From Paenibacillus sp. 37 (lineage in GTDB: Bacteria > Bacillota > Bacilli > Paenibacillales > Paenibacillaceae): 64,000 nucleotides of DNA. Of this stretch, positions 7,999-16,861 are shown piece after piece. Each line of letters opens with the position of its first letter. The first letter of the stretch is position 1. Made by a program: the position numbers and the translations under genes. The notes beneath the pieces are model-generated. The model saw only the letters and a program-made list of their open reading frames with translations. It searched no databases and was not told the DNA's origin. Where the stretch lies: assembly GCF_008386395.1 (NCBI RefSeq), contig NZ_CP043761.1, positions 6,634,001-6,698,000 of the forward strand, given 5' to 3'.

Positions 7999-8891
7999 TA
8001 CGCTTCCACCTCTCTTCTGCGAAGGTAAAATAAAGCGACCATCGATATGGTAAATACAAAGAGGAACTGAATCATCGCGACAGCAGAAGCCAAACCGTAA
8101 TCAGCCGTTCCTGTGCCAAATGCTGTAGCATAAACATCAAACGCAAGCGTCGTTGTATTGAACTTTCCGCCTGTAAGTACATAGATAATATCAAAGGTTT
8201 GCAATGCCCCTATGATAGACAAGAGCATGTTAACCGTGAATGCAGGAGCAATCATGGGGAATGTAATGTTCGTAAATGCTTTCCATCCCGAAGCACCATC
8301 CATGTAACCCGCCTCATACAGATCGCTCGGAATGGACTGCAGACCTGCAAGAAAAATCGTCATGGAGTAACCCATGTACATCCAGATTTGAACAAAAATA
8401 ATCAGTTCAAAGGCGATATTATAATCGCCAAAAAAGTTGGAACTGGTACCAAAGAACTTCAGAAAGGACTGGGCTGGTCCGCCCAGCGGATTTGCAACGA
8501 GTTGCCAAATGAGTCCAGACACAGTAACCCCCAGCACCACTGGCAAAAAGAATACCGCGCGATATAATTTATCGCCTCTAAGCTTTTTATTGATCAAAAT
8601 CGCTATAAACAAACCCACTGCATTTTGTATGATCACAACAGCAAACGCAAAGTATAAGGATCGCCCAATAGCATCCATTCGGTCTCCAGCATTGGATGCA
8701 CCAAAAAATGTTTTATAGTTTTCAAAGCCGATAAAGCTCCATTCCTGGCCCCGAACACCAGTAGCATCTGTAAACGAAAACAGTATCGTTACAAGTGATG
8801 GACCGAAGCCAAACACGACATAAAGTAACAACGGAATGCTTAAATACAGATAAGGAATCAGTCTTGCCTTGCCTTTCCCAAACGGATACAT
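7998..8891 (-). CDS. Sugar ABC transporter permease (MalF/UgpA type)
   Basis: A 297-residue membrane protein starting MYPFGKGKARLIPYLYLSIPLLLYV, with six helices and the EAA loop SDLYEAGYMDGASGWKAFTNITFPMIAPAF. The ATG at 8891 is preferred because AAAGGTG lies eight bases upstream; an ATG at 8909 has none. It partners the permease at 7180 and follows the solute-binding protein gene, from which it is separated by a hairpin. Confidence 0.88.
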   Translation of the reverse strand: MYPFGKGKARLIPYLYLSIPLLLYVVFGFGPSLVTILFSFTDATGVRGQEWSFIGFENYKTFFGASNAGDRMDAIGRSLYFAFAVVIIQNAVGLFIAILINKKLRGDKLYRAVFFLPVVLGVTVSGLIWQLVANPLGGPAQSFLKFFGTSSNFFGDYNIAFELIIFVQIWMYMGYSMTIFLAGLQSIPSDLYEAGYMDGASGWKAFTNITFPMIAPAFTVNMLLSIIGALQTFDIIYVLTGGKFNTTTLAFDVYATAFGTGTADYGLASAVAMIQFLFVFTISMVALFYLRRREVEA

Positions 8892-8934
8892 CGTCCTCAC
8901 ACCTTTCATGGGGTAAAACTAAGACATAAGAAAA

Positions 8935-8987
8935 CCGGAATAACAGCCTTGTCTGGCCTGAAGGCTCAGACCCGAGCGCTATTCCGG
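8935..8987 (-). promoter_or_regulatory. Hairpin between solute-binding protein and permease genes
   Basis: CCGGAATA / TATTCCGG outer stem enclosing GCCTT / AAGGC, followed by TTTTC on the minus strand. It looks like a partial terminator that would let the binding protein be made in excess over the permeases. Confidence 0.6.
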
Positions 8988-9029
8988 CGCATACGGCCAA
9001 CTTGTGCCATGAATATGAATGATTATGAA

Positions 9030-10373
9030 CTACTTTGGAGCAGCAGCATCCCAGTCCGCTTGGGATTTACCTGCAAGCTCTTCCGGTGTTGCAATCGGTC
9101 CGGCTGGCTTGAGCATCTCTGCGTGAACGCTGGCCTCCGAAATGTACTGTCCTACATTCTGACGATTAATGAACAACTGATCCCAAGAAAGTTTAAAGCC
9201 CTCCAGGTAAGGCTGAATGCCTTGGATAAACTCACTTGTCATCTCCACATCAGGCTGTGTGGGCAGGAAGCCTGCTGCATTCACAAATTCCGTGTAGTTC
9301 TCTTTCTCCGATAACATATCAAGCCATTTCATTGCGTAATCCTTGTTCGGTGAGTTATCCACCACCATCCAGGTCATATCGTATTTACCCGCCAGATTTT
9401 TGTTCTTGGCTGCATCATTGCTACCTGGAATTGGGAAATATCCAAACTTCAGATCAGGGTTGGCCGTTTGAATTGTTGTTGCATCCCAAGTGCCGTCAGC
9501 AATCATAGCTACCTTGCCTGTAGCGAACAAACTGGGCAATGTTCCGTAGTCAATACCCATGAAACCAGGCATTGCATTGTTCATCAGATCCTGGGATTTC
9601 TGCAAGACTTCAAGTTGAACCGGATCAGTCAGCTTGGTTTCACCAGTCCATAGACCTTTGATATAAGCAAGCTGATCTTCATGAATAGAGGCCTGGAGCC
9701 CTTGCACCGCAAGACCTATTGGCCATACATCTTTACCCGCCAGACCCAGCGCTTCGACACCATTGTCTTTGAACACTTTGATAACATGTTGCAATTCATC
9801 CCAGGTTGTAGGGATCTCCAGATTATATTTTGCGAAGAGTTCCTTATTGTAGAACAGTCCTGTGAATGCCACCTTGCCCATGTTTACACCGTACACCTTA
9901 TCGTTATACGTCATTGCGTTCTGTACATCCGCTTCATTGTAGTTTTTGATAAAAGATTGATCTGACAGATCACTGATTAACCCGGCATCGATCCATTGCT
10001 TCCACATCGGATCAGCAGCACCACTGGACCATTCCTGCGGAGCGCCTACAAAGCTTGATTTGAGTGGAAGGATATCTACGTCCCCATTACTTCCGGCGTT
10101 CATTCGTGTTTGCATCAACTGATCGTAAGTCGCGTCTGCCGGAACCGTAGTATATTCCACCTTTACGTCCGGATATTTCGCTTCAAATTTCGTATTAAAC
10201 TCTTTGATGTAGTTGTTAATATTCTCTTGCTGCCAGTGAATGATCTTCAAGGTAACTTTTTTGCTGCTGTCTGTAGCCTGAGTTCCTTCTGATTCCGAAG
10301 AGCTGTTACTACAAGCGGCGAGCACACATAATAAAGCGGTTACAAGTACAATGGCTAAAGTCATTTTCTTCAT
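9030..10373 (-). CDS. Sugar ABC transporter solute-binding lipoprotein (family 1)
   Basis: 447 residues. The signal peptide MKKMTLAIVLVTALLCVLAAC ends in an LAAC lipobox, so the mature protein is anchored in the membrane by its Cys. A Ser/Glu-rich linker precedes a family-1 extracellular binding domain (VTLKIIHWQQENINNYIKEF, FAKYNLEIPTTWDELQHVIKVFKDNGV, TGKVAMIADGTWD). It is the first gene of the leftward transporter operon; GGGGGAC precedes the ATG. The ligand is not identifiable from sequence; the divergent LacI regulator suggests a sugar. Confidence 0.9.
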   Translation of the reverse strand: MKKMTLAIVLVTALLCVLAACSNSSSESEGTQATDSSKKVTLKIIHWQQENINNYIKEFNTKFEAKYPDVKVEYTTVPADATYDQLMQTRMNAGSNGDVDILPLKSSFVGAPQEWSSGAADPMWKQWIDAGLISDLSDQSFIKNYNEADVQNAMTYNDKVYGVNMGKVAFTGLFYNKELFAKYNLEIPTTWDELQHVIKVFKDNGVEALGLAGKDVWPIGLAVQGLQASIHEDQLAYIKGLWTGETKLTDPVQLEVLQKSQDLMNNAMPGFMGIDYGTLPSLFATGKVAMIADGTWDATTIQTANPDLKFGYFPIPGSNDAAKNKNLAGKYDMTWMVVDNSPNKDYAMKWLDMLSEKENYTEFVNAAGFLPTQPDVEMTSEFIQGIQPYLEGFKLSWDQLFINRQNVGQYISEASVHAEMLKPAGPIATPEELAGKSQADWDAAAPK

Positions 10374-10406
10374 TTTCGTTGTCCCCCAAATTTTTGAATT
10401 AAATCT

Positions 10407-10422
10407 ACGAAATCAGTTTCGT
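10407..10422. promoter_or_regulatory. LacI-type operator, perfect dyad
   Basis: ACGAAATCAGTTTCGT has perfect ACGAAA/TTTCGT half-sites around a 4-base centre. It sits 14-29 bases downstream of the -10 box of the transporter operon, where a repressor would block initiation. Related ACGAAA half-sites occur at about 10563-10577 (two direct copies) and 10832-10847 (ACGAAACTAGTTTAGG), the latter just before the lacI-type gene. Confidence 0.6.
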
Positions 10423-10435
10423 TAATTTCACCCTT

Positions 10436-10464
10436 ATTATGACTTCAGATCTTTATTTTGTAAA
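10436..10464 (-). promoter_or_regulatory. SigA promoter of the sugar ABC operon
   Basis: On the minus strand TTTACA (10464-10459) and CATAAT (10441-10436) are separated by 17 bases. It lies about 65 bases before the ATG of the binding protein. The rest of the 490-bp divergent gap is AT-rich, with ACGAAA motifs and no supported gene. Confidence 0.7.
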
Positions 10465-10863
10465 TAGTCATTTTGTTTTTTTGATTCCCATACTCCAACC
10501 CGCTTGATAAAAGCTTTATTTATTGCTGTATACGTTGAAGTCAAGGTAACCTTTACGACAGTTACGAAAGTTACGAAAAACAGCACATGACATGATTTCA
10601 TGTACAGTCCCAGATAACCCGATATTCCTTTAAATGGACTCGAAATCTGTAAAACAATTAAGATTATGAGCTAAAATTAGCCTTTATTTTCGCAACAAAC
10701 CTCCTTGATCGCTTCAAACCTATGAATGCATATTATTTCAAGTGTGATTCCCCCTTTCTTCTGTTGACTGTACGGTCTTTGTAGCATAGAATACTTGCAA
10801 GAAAGCAAAAAAACCGATGCAACCCCAGTTTACGAAACTAGTTTAGGAATCCGAGGGATGTTT

Positions 10864-11895
10864 ATGAATATCAAAACGATAGCGGGTTTAGCCGGCGTGT
10901 CTGTAGCCACGGTGTCCAAGATTATCAATAACTATCCAGACATTAGCGAGGAAACGCGCCAGCGTGTGCTTAAAATTATGGAAGAGACAGGCTATCGTCC
11001 ATCTTCTTCAGCCAAAACGCTGGCAACCAAAAAATCCAGCCTCGTTGGCGTTGTGTTTGCAGGGAAGCTGAACGTGGATTTCAGCCACCCTTTCTTCGTA
11101 CAGGTTATCAATGCGTTTAAGAAACAAATTGGCTTGCTTGGATACGATCTACTCTTCTTCTCAAATGAGAAGTTTCTGGATCAGGGTGAGGACTACTTGG
11201 CGAGATCCAAGTATTTTCAAGTGGATGGCTGTATTATTATTGCGGGGGATGAAGTCGAGAGCAGTATATTTGACCTGGATGCCAGCCCGATTCCTTGTAT
11301 CGGAATAGATATCGAACTAACAGGACAAAGCTCCTGTTACATCATGTCCGATAACGATAAGATCTCAACCAAAGTTGTAGAACAATTTTATATGAATGGT
11401 TATCGAGAAGTTGGTTTTATCGGGCTGGAGCGCGCCTCTCTTGTGATGCAACAGAGAGAGATGGCTTTCAAACGTTCACTAAATCAGTTTAGTCTTGATG
11501 AAAAGCCCGAGTGGGTTGTATACAGCAAAGATTATGCCGCAGCGGATGGATACGAAGCAGCCAAGAAAATGCTTGCCTGCAAGACTCTGCCACGTGCCGT
11601 GTTTGCAGCCACAGATCTACTTGCCTTTGGAGCTATTCGCGCCTTTAAGGAAGTGGGGTTACGCATTCCAGAAGATATAGCTGTGGCAGGTTGTGACGAC
11701 ATCGAAGCCTGCCGTTATACCGATCCAGCGCTAACAACCGTCAAGCAGGATACGGATAAAATTGGACGCCTTGCTGCCATGATTCTGTTCGATCTGATGA
11801 ACAAACAAATGGATAATCGTTGCATTAAAGTAGAGCCGGAACTGGTTGTGCGTCAATCCTGTGGCACAGCCATGCTGCTGGCACAGGAAATCTGA
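10864..11895 (+). CDS. LacI-family transcriptional regulator
   Basis: A 343-residue regulator. The N-terminal LacI helix-turn-helix is plain: MNIKTIAGLAGVSVATVSKIINNYPDISEETRQRVL, followed by the hinge GYRPSSSAKTLATKKS. The rest is a periplasmic-binding-protein-like sugar sensor (GVVFAGKLNVDFSHPFF, AVAGCDDIEACRYTDPALTTVKQD). The ATG at 10864 has GAGGG six bases upstream; the ATG at 10858 abuts that site and is less likely. It is divergent from the ABC operon and most likely represses it, with the sugar as inducer. Confidence 0.9.
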   Translation: MNIKTIAGLAGVSVATVSKIINNYPDISEETRQRVLKIMEETGYRPSSSAKTLATKKSSLVGVVFAGKLNVDFSHPFFVQVINAFKKQIGLLGYDLLFFSNEKFLDQGEDYLARSKYFQVDGCIIIAGDEVESSIFDLDASPIPCIGIDIELTGQSSCYIMSDNDKISTKVVEQFYMNGYREVGFIGLERASLVMQQREMAFKRSLNQFSLDEKPEWVVYSKDYAAADGYEAAKKMLACKTLPRAVFAATDLLAFGAIRAFKEVGLRIPEDIAVAGCDDIEACRYTDPALTTVKQDTDKIGRLAAMILFDLMNKQMDNRCIKVEPELVVRQSCGTAMLLAQEI

Positions 11896-11913
11896 GCGTT
11901 ACCAAGAAGCAAA

Positions 11914-11957
11914 AAGGGGATGTCCCATAGTCATGAATATGACAGGGGACATCCCTT
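11914..11957. terminator. Bidirectional terminator between lacI-type gene and cyd operon
   Basis: AAGGGGATGTCCC / GGGGACATCCCTT stem with an 18-base loop. On the minus strand it is followed by TTTTTG, so it mainly ends the cyd operon; the + side tail is weaker (GTTTGTGTTATTTT). Confidence 0.8.
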
Positions 11958-12071
11958 GTTTGTGTTATTTTGTTTTAATAAACCTGAGACACACTATCCG
12001 CTCCCATTTGCGATGCTGAGTGAACGGACAGTCCCGACTCTGAGATCATGGTTATACCGGGAAAGTTCCTG

Positions 12072-13934
12072 CTATCTGGAAGCGGCAGTAGGCAGCTTGC
12101 CCTCTACTGTCTGCAAGTCAGACCATCCGGGTCGATCGAGTTCGATGAGACGGCGGTATCGCTCTTCTCCAGCCAGCAATTGTTCGTGAGAACCCTGCAT
12201 GGCAATCTGTCCATTTTCCATAAAAATAAGTTCGTCCATCTGTTCCGCACCAATCAGGTGATGGTTAACCCAGATCATCGTTTTGCCTTGCAAGCTGTCC
12301 AGAATGGTCCGCATCAACTCGCGTTCCGTCACTGGATCAAGCCCTACGGTTGGTTCATCCAATATAATAACAGGTGTCTCCCGAAGCAGTACCCGGGCCA
12401 GAGCAATCCGTTGCCTTTCCCCACCGGAGAAACGCAGTCCCGTCTCCAGCATTGGCGTATCATATCCCTGCGGCAAAGATTCGATCAGACCGGATAAACC
12501 TACCTGGGCGGCCACCTGACGAATCTCCTCATCCGTTGCATGTGGACGACCAATCCGCAAATTATTCGCTACTGTGGTGTCGAACAGGTGTGGGCTCTGA
12601 TTCAGCACCGCGATAACATCAGTGACACTATCACCAAGGGTCTGCACAGGCATATTATTGATCAGAACTTTCCCCGCAGACGGAAATAATGCCCCCTGAA
12701 TCAGCTTCAACAATGTCGATTTGCCGCCGCCGCTTCGTCCAAGAATAGCTAATCGTTTGCCTTGTGGCAGATGAAGGGATACATCATGTACGGCGTAGGA
12801 ATCATCCGCTGCATAACGGTAACTTACGCGATTAATCTCCATGTCTGCTCTTAGTTTGGGTGGAATGCGAAGACGAATTCGTCTGTCCGAGTCGCCCGTT
12901 CCATCAACATCATTCGCTCCATTCTGCCCCGGAAGATACCCTTTCCCTTCGAGCTGCTTCAAGCGATCCAGTGATTCTCGATACTGTGGAAGATGCTCCA
13001 CCGCATCCCCTACAGGCAGAAGTGTTTCCGTGAGCGGGAATAACACCAATACAAAAGCAGCAATCATCACGGCAGGCAACTGTCCGACAGAAGCCGCGTT
13101 TCCGGCCCATAACGTAACCGATACCACCAGCAGGCCAATGACGCACTGGGCCATCAGATCACGCCAGCGTGTCCAACGCCGCAACTTGCGACGAATCGCG
13201 TCGACCTGTTCCTCCGCTTCTTCCTGCTGCTGAACAAATTCGGCCGCTCGTCCACTTGCAAGCCAATCTCCCAGTCCAAGTACACCGTCGGTCAGACGGG
13301 TATACAACCTGCTGTTTTCCTTTTTCAGCCGTACACGCCATTTCCACGTCACTTTCAGGGAGATCGCAGGTAACACGGCAACGAGAAATAACATATACAA
13401 ACCCATCCACACCGCAAATCCCAGATCCACACTGCCAAAAGCAATCACAGCCCCACCGTACATCACAAGTGCGGTAACGGCGGGGAAGACTGTACGCAGA
13501 TAGATATCCTGCAGCCGCTCCACATCATCGGCGAGTGCTCCGAGTACATCTCCGGTCTGCATGCGAGAGCGCAGGAACAGGGCCTGTGGCTCCAGAATGC
13601 GATATAACTTCACCCGTTGATCGGCCAACACACGCAGTACGGCATCATGTCCTGCCAATCGCTCGATATATCGAAAGACGGCGCGAAATATCCCAAATGC
13701 ACGTACACCGACAATAGGTACATACACCATCAGAATATTTTCAGGACGCAGCGCAGACTTGGAGATCAGAAATCCGGAGGTGAACAGCAGCAGTTCCGCA
13801 CACAAGGCAGCGCATGTACCCAGCGCAATGACTGCGATGAATCTCCAGCGGTACTGTGCCACATACGGAGCGATCCAGCTATTTTTTTCTTTTCCGTTAC
13901 GGACGGTCTCCATATGTTCATATCCGGACTTCAT
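12072..13934 (-). CDS. cydC: Heterodimeric thiol-reductant ABC exporter subunit CydC
   Basis: 620 residues: six-helix transmembrane domain (about 30-320), then an ATPase domain with Walker A GRSGGGKSTLLKL, signature FSGGERQRIALARVLL and Walker B VIILDEPTVGLD. CydDC exports cysteine/glutathione (or handles heme) and is needed to assemble cytochrome bd. The start lies one base after the cydD stop, so the genes are coupled. In Bacillus subtilis the two names are used in operon order, so cydC/cydD may be swapped there. Confidence 0.88.
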   Translation of the reverse strand: MKSGYEHMETVRNGKEKNSWIAPYVAQYRWRFIAVIALGTCAALCAELLLFTSGFLISKSALRPENILMVYVPIVGVRAFGIFRAVFRYIERLAGHDAVLRVLADQRVKLYRILEPQALFLRSRMQTGDVLGALADDVERLQDIYLRTVFPAVTALVMYGGAVIAFGSVDLGFAVWMGLYMLFLVAVLPAISLKVTWKWRVRLKKENSRLYTRLTDGVLGLGDWLASGRAAEFVQQQEEAEEQVDAIRRKLRRWTRWRDLMAQCVIGLLVVSVTLWAGNAASVGQLPAVMIAAFVLVLFPLTETLLPVGDAVEHLPQYRESLDRLKQLEGKGYLPGQNGANDVDGTGDSDRRIRLRIPPKLRADMEINRVSYRYAADDSYAVHDVSLHLPQGKRLAILGRSGGGKSTLLKLIQGALFPSAGKVLINNMPVQTLGDSVTDVIAVLNQSPHLFDTTVANNLRIGRPHATDEEIRQVAAQVGLSGLIESLPQGYDTPMLETGLRFSGGERQRIALARVLLRETPVIILDEPTVGLDPVTERELMRTILDSLQGKTMIWVNHHLIGAEQMDELIFMENGQIAMQGSHEQLLAGEERYRRLIELDRPGWSDLQTVEGKLPTAASR

Positions 13935-13935
13935 T

Positions 13936-15846
13936 TTATATCGCCTCCATCTGAGCCTGAATCATCTGATAATATACACCTTGTCTTGCCAGCAATTCCT
14001 GATGTGTTCCCGTCTCTGCCACTGTGCCGCCATCCATGACAATAATCCGATCCATATGTGGCATCCAGTGCAGACGATGGGTAGCCAAAAATACAAGTTT
14101 GCCTTCAAACAGCGGCAGCATCGTCTGTTTCAGTTCATACTCTGTTTCCACATCCAGATGAGCTGTCGGTTCATCAAGCAGCAGGATGTTCCGTTGACTA
14201 AGCAAAGCTCTTGCCAGCGCCACCCGTTGCTCCTGCCCACCACTGAGCTGTCTGCCACCAGCCCCAATAGGCTCATGCAACCCAGCGGATAATGAGGTCA
14301 GTAACTTGGTTAATCCAGCTGCACTAACGGCCTTGGCCACTTCCGTATCCGAAGCCTCTGGCATGTAGAAACGAACGTTATCGGCTAAACTTCCACTAAA
14401 AATATATGGATGCTGCGGGATAGCTGCCGTCTGTCTTCGCCAGGATTCAAGCATATCCGGTGTCACCGGCTGCCCGTTGGCTAATACCTGGCCTGAAGTA
14501 GGTAGCTGAAATCCAGCCAATACATCGATTAATGTGGACTTGCCTGCTCCGCTGGCACCGATAATACCGATTTTTCCAAGACCTGTGATCTGAAATGTGA
14601 CATCCTTTAGCGAATAAGGACCTTCATCATCGTGTCGTACCTGTACATCCGTTAGTGCCAACCTGCTATTCTCATTCCAGGAGAACACTGAGGAAGAACC
14701 AAGATCAGAAGTAGTAGAAACAGGATCAGGATCAGGAGCAAGATGTCCCACAGCCGTTTTATCGTTCAACACGACACGTATGGTCGAAATGCCTGCTTTC
14801 CTTTTACCCGAAGGTAACGATGATGCAGATTCCGTCCCATCCTCTGCCATGTCCGTGTGCGCAACAACGTTTGCATAAGCTTCTTTCTGTTTCCGTTCAG
14901 CAGCTTTCCCCCGTTCAATCACCTGATTAATGGCCGCTCCGGCTTCCTTACCGTCCAATGTGGCATGATAATCAGCGCCGAGCATACGTACAGGCAGGAA
15001 ATATTCGGGTGCCAGAATCAGTACCGTCAACGCAGGGCCAAGCAGCATATGCCCTTCCGTCAGACGTAATCCCAGACCAACCGCCACGGAAGCAACGGAC
15101 AGCATGGTGAAGAAATCGAGTGCAAATGAAGAAAGGAAGGCCATACGCAGGGTGGACATCGTCGCCTTCCGATACCGCTGACTGACCCGCCGAATGGAGC
15201 CTTCATGTGTTTTGCTCTGTCCCAATGTTTTTAGCGTCTCCAGCCCACGCAAGGTATCAACAAAATGGTTAGCGAGTGCTTTGTAGGATCGGAATTGTCC
15301 GTCTATCTTCCGCTGGGCTGCGAGGCCAATCAGAATCATGAACACGATCAGGATCGGTAGTGTCAGCATCAGAATAACCCCGGACATCATATCCAGCTTG
15401 AACACATACAGCAAAATGACGATGGGTGTGAATCCTATGCCTAGCATGCGAGGAATGAATAGTTCGAGATACGTCTTGTATTGAGCGGTTCCCTCACGTG
15501 CCAGCGTAACCAGATGCCCTGTGCCCTCCGTCTTGGCATAACGCGGTCCAAGTCTGAACCACTGCTCCACCATCTGTCTGCGCAGATCAGTCCCTGTCTT
15601 ATCCGCATATCGTGAAGTCACAAGTTGTAACCAGAAGGATAGGGCGTAGCGGGCGGCAAAAGCAGCCAGGAACAACAGCAGTACCGGGTACTGCTCCGTT
15701 ATGGATGAACCTTCAAACAATGCCGTGATGGCCTGTGCCAGCCATTTGGCTTGCATAATGATCGTCATCGCCTGTAACAGTACCAGCGCTGATGCCAGCG
15801 CGAGTACTGGCCGGATGCCCGGCAGCTTCAGCAGCCCCCGTCCCAT
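13936..15846 (-). CDS. cydD: Heterodimeric thiol-reductant ABC exporter subunit CydD
   Basis: 636 residues. The N-terminus LLKLPGIRPVLALASALVLL and membrane domain match CydD. The ATPase has Walker A GASGAGKSTLIDVL, signature LSGGQEQRVALARALL and Walker B ILLLDEPTAHLD. An unusual Ser/Asp-rich linker of roughly 80 residues (about 320-405, containing DPDPVSTTSDLGSSSVFS) sits between membrane and ATPase domains, which makes the protein longer than its Bacillus counterpart. It follows cydB by one base. Confidence 0.88.
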   Translation of the reverse strand: MGRGLLKLPGIRPVLALASALVLLQAMTIIMQAKWLAQAITALFEGSSITEQYPVLLLFLAAFAARYALSFWLQLVTSRYADKTGTDLRRQMVEQWFRLGPRYAKTEGTGHLVTLAREGTAQYKTYLELFIPRMLGIGFTPIVILLYVFKLDMMSGVILMLTLPILIVFMILIGLAAQRKIDGQFRSYKALANHFVDTLRGLETLKTLGQSKTHEGSIRRVSQRYRKATMSTLRMAFLSSFALDFFTMLSVASVAVGLGLRLTEGHMLLGPALTVLILAPEYFLPVRMLGADYHATLDGKEAGAAINQVIERGKAAERKQKEAYANVVAHTDMAEDGTESASSLPSGKRKAGISTIRVVLNDKTAVGHLAPDPDPVSTTSDLGSSSVFSWNENSRLALTDVQVRHDDEGPYSLKDVTFQITGLGKIGIIGASGAGKSTLIDVLAGFQLPTSGQVLANGQPVTPDMLESWRRQTAAIPQHPYIFSGSLADNVRFYMPEASDTEVAKAVSAAGLTKLLTSLSAGLHEPIGAGGRQLSGGQEQRVALARALLSQRNILLLDEPTAHLDVETEYELKQTMLPLFEGKLVFLATHRLHWMPHMDRIIVMDGGTVAETGTHQELLARQGVYYQMIQAQMEAI

Positions 15847-15847
15847 A

Positions 15848-16861
15848 TCAGTACTCCAGGTGGTGCTGCTCGTTCAGACGTTTGCGGAAGATATAATAAC
15901 TCCAGATCTGATAGCCAAGAACAAACGGCAGCAATGTGCAAGCTACAATGGTCATTACTTTCAATGAATACGCACCGGATGCGGCGTTGTATACAGTCAG
16001 GTCATATGCCGCTCCAAAGGAACTCACCATCACTCTTGGGAACAGTCCAATAAAGACCGAGGCAAAGGCAATTGCAATCACTGCTCCAGTCATACCAAAA
16101 GCCCAGCCTTCACGCTTCTGACGAACAAAGTATGCCGCAAGTGCAAGCGCGACTGCGCCAAGTACAACCATGATCCAAAGAGCCCAGCCCCGTACGGCGA
16201 ACACATCCGTCATGAAATACGTCATTAACGCGTAAACAGCGAGTAGTGAAGCCAGCGGCAGCATCAATTTTTGCGCTGTCTTCAAGGCACGCTCTCTTAG
16301 ATCACCAACTGTTCGTAGTGATGCAAACAGCAATCCATGAACGAGACACAACAGCGTTACGCTCAAGCCACCAATCACGGTGTACGGATTAACAATATCG
16401 AGGAATCCTGCACGCAACTGCATCTCCCCATCAATGGGCAGACCCTTCATGAACGTGGCAAAGACTACGCCGAACAGGAAAGGCAGGAGCGCGCTGGATA
16501 CCACAATGATGATATCCCATGTTTTGCGCCAGCGCTGCTGTTTCATTTTACTGCGGAATTCGAAGGCAACCCCGCGACCAATCAAGGCAAGTAACACGAC
16601 CACAAGCGGCAGGTAGAAACCACTGAACATCGTGGCATACCAGTGCGGGAAGGCAGCAAACATTGCGCCCCCTGCTGTAATCAGCCATACTTCGTTACCA
16701 TCCCAGAACGGACCAATCGAGTTGATCAGGGTCCGGCGTTCACGATCCGTTTTGGCAATAATGCCTGTAGACATCCCCACACCAAAATCAAAACCTTCCA
16801 AAAAGAAGAAACCAACAAACAATACGGCAATCAGCAAAAACCACAACTCACTTAGTGACAA
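15848..16861 (-). CDS. cydB: Cytochrome bd ubiquinol/menaquinol oxidase subunit II
   Basis: 337 residues, about eight or nine membrane helices, closely resembling Bacillus CydB throughout (FFFLEGFDFGVGM, GPFWDGNEVWLITAGGAMFAAFPHWYATM, LFPRVMVSS, NAASGAYSLKVM, QIWSYYIFRKR). The start is set at the TTG at 16861 because GGAGG lies eight bases upstream and SLSELWFLL aligns with the family start. The ATG at 16876 overlaps that ribosome site. The gene overlaps the end of cydA by 14 bp. Confidence 0.92.
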   Translation of the reverse strand: MSLSELWFLLIAVLFVGFFFLEGFDFGVGMSTGIIAKTDRERRTLINSIGPFWDGNEVWLITAGGAMFAAFPHWYATMFSGFYLPLVVVLLALIGRGVAFEFRSKMKQQRWRKTWDIIIVVSSALLPFLFGVVFATFMKGLPIDGEMQLRAGFLDIVNPYTVIGGLSVTLLCLVHGLLFASLRTVGDLRERALKTAQKLMLPLASLLAVYALMTYFMTDVFAVRGWALWIMVVLGAVALALAAYFVRQKREGWAFGMTGAVIAIAFASVFIGLFPRVMVSSFGAAYDLTVYNAASGAYSLKVMTIVACTLLPFVLGYQIWSYYIFRKRLNEQHHLEY

